Source: an uncultured Gammaproteobacteria bacterium
GTDB lineage: Bacteria; Pseudomonadota; Gammaproteobacteria; PS1; Thioglobaceae
Direction of reading: 5' to 3'
Assembly (NCBI GenBank): GCA_913044155.1
Contig: CAJWNF010000024.1
Span: forward strand, 1 to 7,587
Length of the DNA stretch: 7,587 nt
Shown here: piece after piece, positions 7,055 to 7,587 of the stretch
How the letters are laid out: each line of letters opens with the position of its first letter
Position numbering within the stretch: position 1 is the stretch's first letter
The notes under the pieces: model-generated
The model's database searches: none
What the model was told of the DNA's origin: nothing
What the model saw: the letters and a program-made list of their open reading frames with translations, nothing else
Translations under genes and position numbers: made by a program

Positions 7055-7587
7055 ATGAATGTATCCTCCAGACTTGTAACTGTTGATGAGTTTTCTATAG
7101 GGCAGCGCTTAGATAACTACCTCTTAAAGAAACTCAAGGGCGTACCTAGACCGCATATTTATCGTATTATTCGTAAGGGTGAAGTGAGAGTTAACAAGGG
7201 ACGTAAAAAAGCAGAATACAAGCTCCAGTTAAATGATGTAGTCCGTATACCTCCAATCAGATTAGCTGCTGAAAAATCAATAAAATACTCAACAAACTTT
7301 ATCGATTTATTAAGTAAGAGTGTGTTGTATGAAGACGAAGGTTTAATGATTATTAATAAACAAAATGGCGTCGCTGTGCATAGTGGTAGTGGTGTAAATG
7401 TTGGAGTGATTGAGGCATTGAAAGATAAATATAATAAACCAATTGAGCTAGTTCATCGGCTTGATCGCGCCACTTCAGGTTGTCTAATACTGGCTAAAAA
7501 ACGGTCTGTTCTCAAAGACTTACACCAACAACTAGTTAAACATCAGATGGAAAAACGATATATAGCATTTGTAAAAAATTCTTGGAG
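7055..7587 (+). CDS. rluC: 23S rRNA pseudouridine synthase RluC, 3'-truncated by the window edge
   Basis: RluC converts uridines 955, 2504 and 2580 (E. coli numbering) of 23S rRNA to pseudouridine. The frame opens at ATG 7055 and runs uninterrupted to the right edge, giving 177 complete codons. The E. coli protein is about 319 residues, so a little over half is visible. Residues about 16-70 form an S4-like RNA-binding domain, with GQRLDNYL (16-23), the IYRIIRKGEVRVN stretch (35-47) and EYKLQLNDVVRIPP (54-67). The catalytic domain follows, with VLYEDEG (90-96), NKQNGVAVHSGSG (101-113) and the catalytic aspartate D137 in HRLDRATSG (134-142). The KGVP and YRIIRKGEVRVNK wording separates RluC from RluA and RluD. 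The gap after ycfH is 9 nt, and the Shine-Dalgarno is weak (AAAGTGA), so it is probably co-transcribed with the upstream genes. Confidence 0.94.
   Translation, partial: MNVSSRLVTVDEFSIGQRLDNYLLKKLKGVPRPHIYRIIRKGEVRVNKGRKKAEYKLQLNDVVRIPPIRLAAEKSIKYSTNFIDLLSKSVLYEDEGLMIINKQNGVAVHSGSGVNVGVIEALKDKYNKPIELVHRLDRATSGCLILAKKRSVLKDLHQQLVKHQMEKRYIAFVKNSW

Overview
The window is AT-rich bacterial chromosome (roughly 40% G+C by eye). It is packed with housekeeping genes, all on the + strand. Protein motifs and residue spacing look gammaproteobacterial: the pyruvate kinase resembles the PykA type, MnmG keeps the same numbering as the E. coli protein at both conserved cysteines, and RsmG, the YcfH-type TatD hydrolase and RluC read like their enterobacterial counterparts. 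Short intergenic gaps and stop/start overlaps fit a compact genome. A free-living or symbiotic marine gammaproteobacterium would be plausible, but the genus cannot be fixed from this sequence.

Region 1 (1-3678) is a central-carbon cluster: phosphoglycerate kinase (5' end cut off by the window), pyruvate kinase 2 nt later, and a class I (Schiff-base) fructose-bisphosphate aldolase 29 nt after that. Together they cover steps of lower and middle glycolysis/gluconeogenesis. In an autotroph, pgk and fba would also serve the Calvin cycle, but no Calvin-specific gene is visible here.

Region 2 (3679-3787) is the only real intergenic space, 109 nt long. It holds a strong intrinsic terminator for the glycolytic cluster. 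A perfect -10 hexamer directly upstream of the hairpin suggests that the next transcript starts inside the terminator stem.

Region 3 (3788-7587) is a tight run of mnmG, rsmG, a ycfH/tatD-type gene and rluC (3' end cut off by the window). Three of the four modify RNA: the tRNA wobble uridine, 16S rRNA G527 and 23S rRNA uridines. The fourth belongs to a nuclease family. The run therefore looks like a translation-apparatus maturation operon. The usual parA/parB neighbours of mnmG-rsmG are absent.

I saw no mobile element, CRISPR array, RNA gene, phage gene or recognisably novel system. The observations worth a second look are small: the overlapping terminator/promoter, a predicted K+-independent pyruvate kinase, the animal/plant-type class I aldolase, the gene order around mnmG-rsmG, and a possibly leaderless ycfH.
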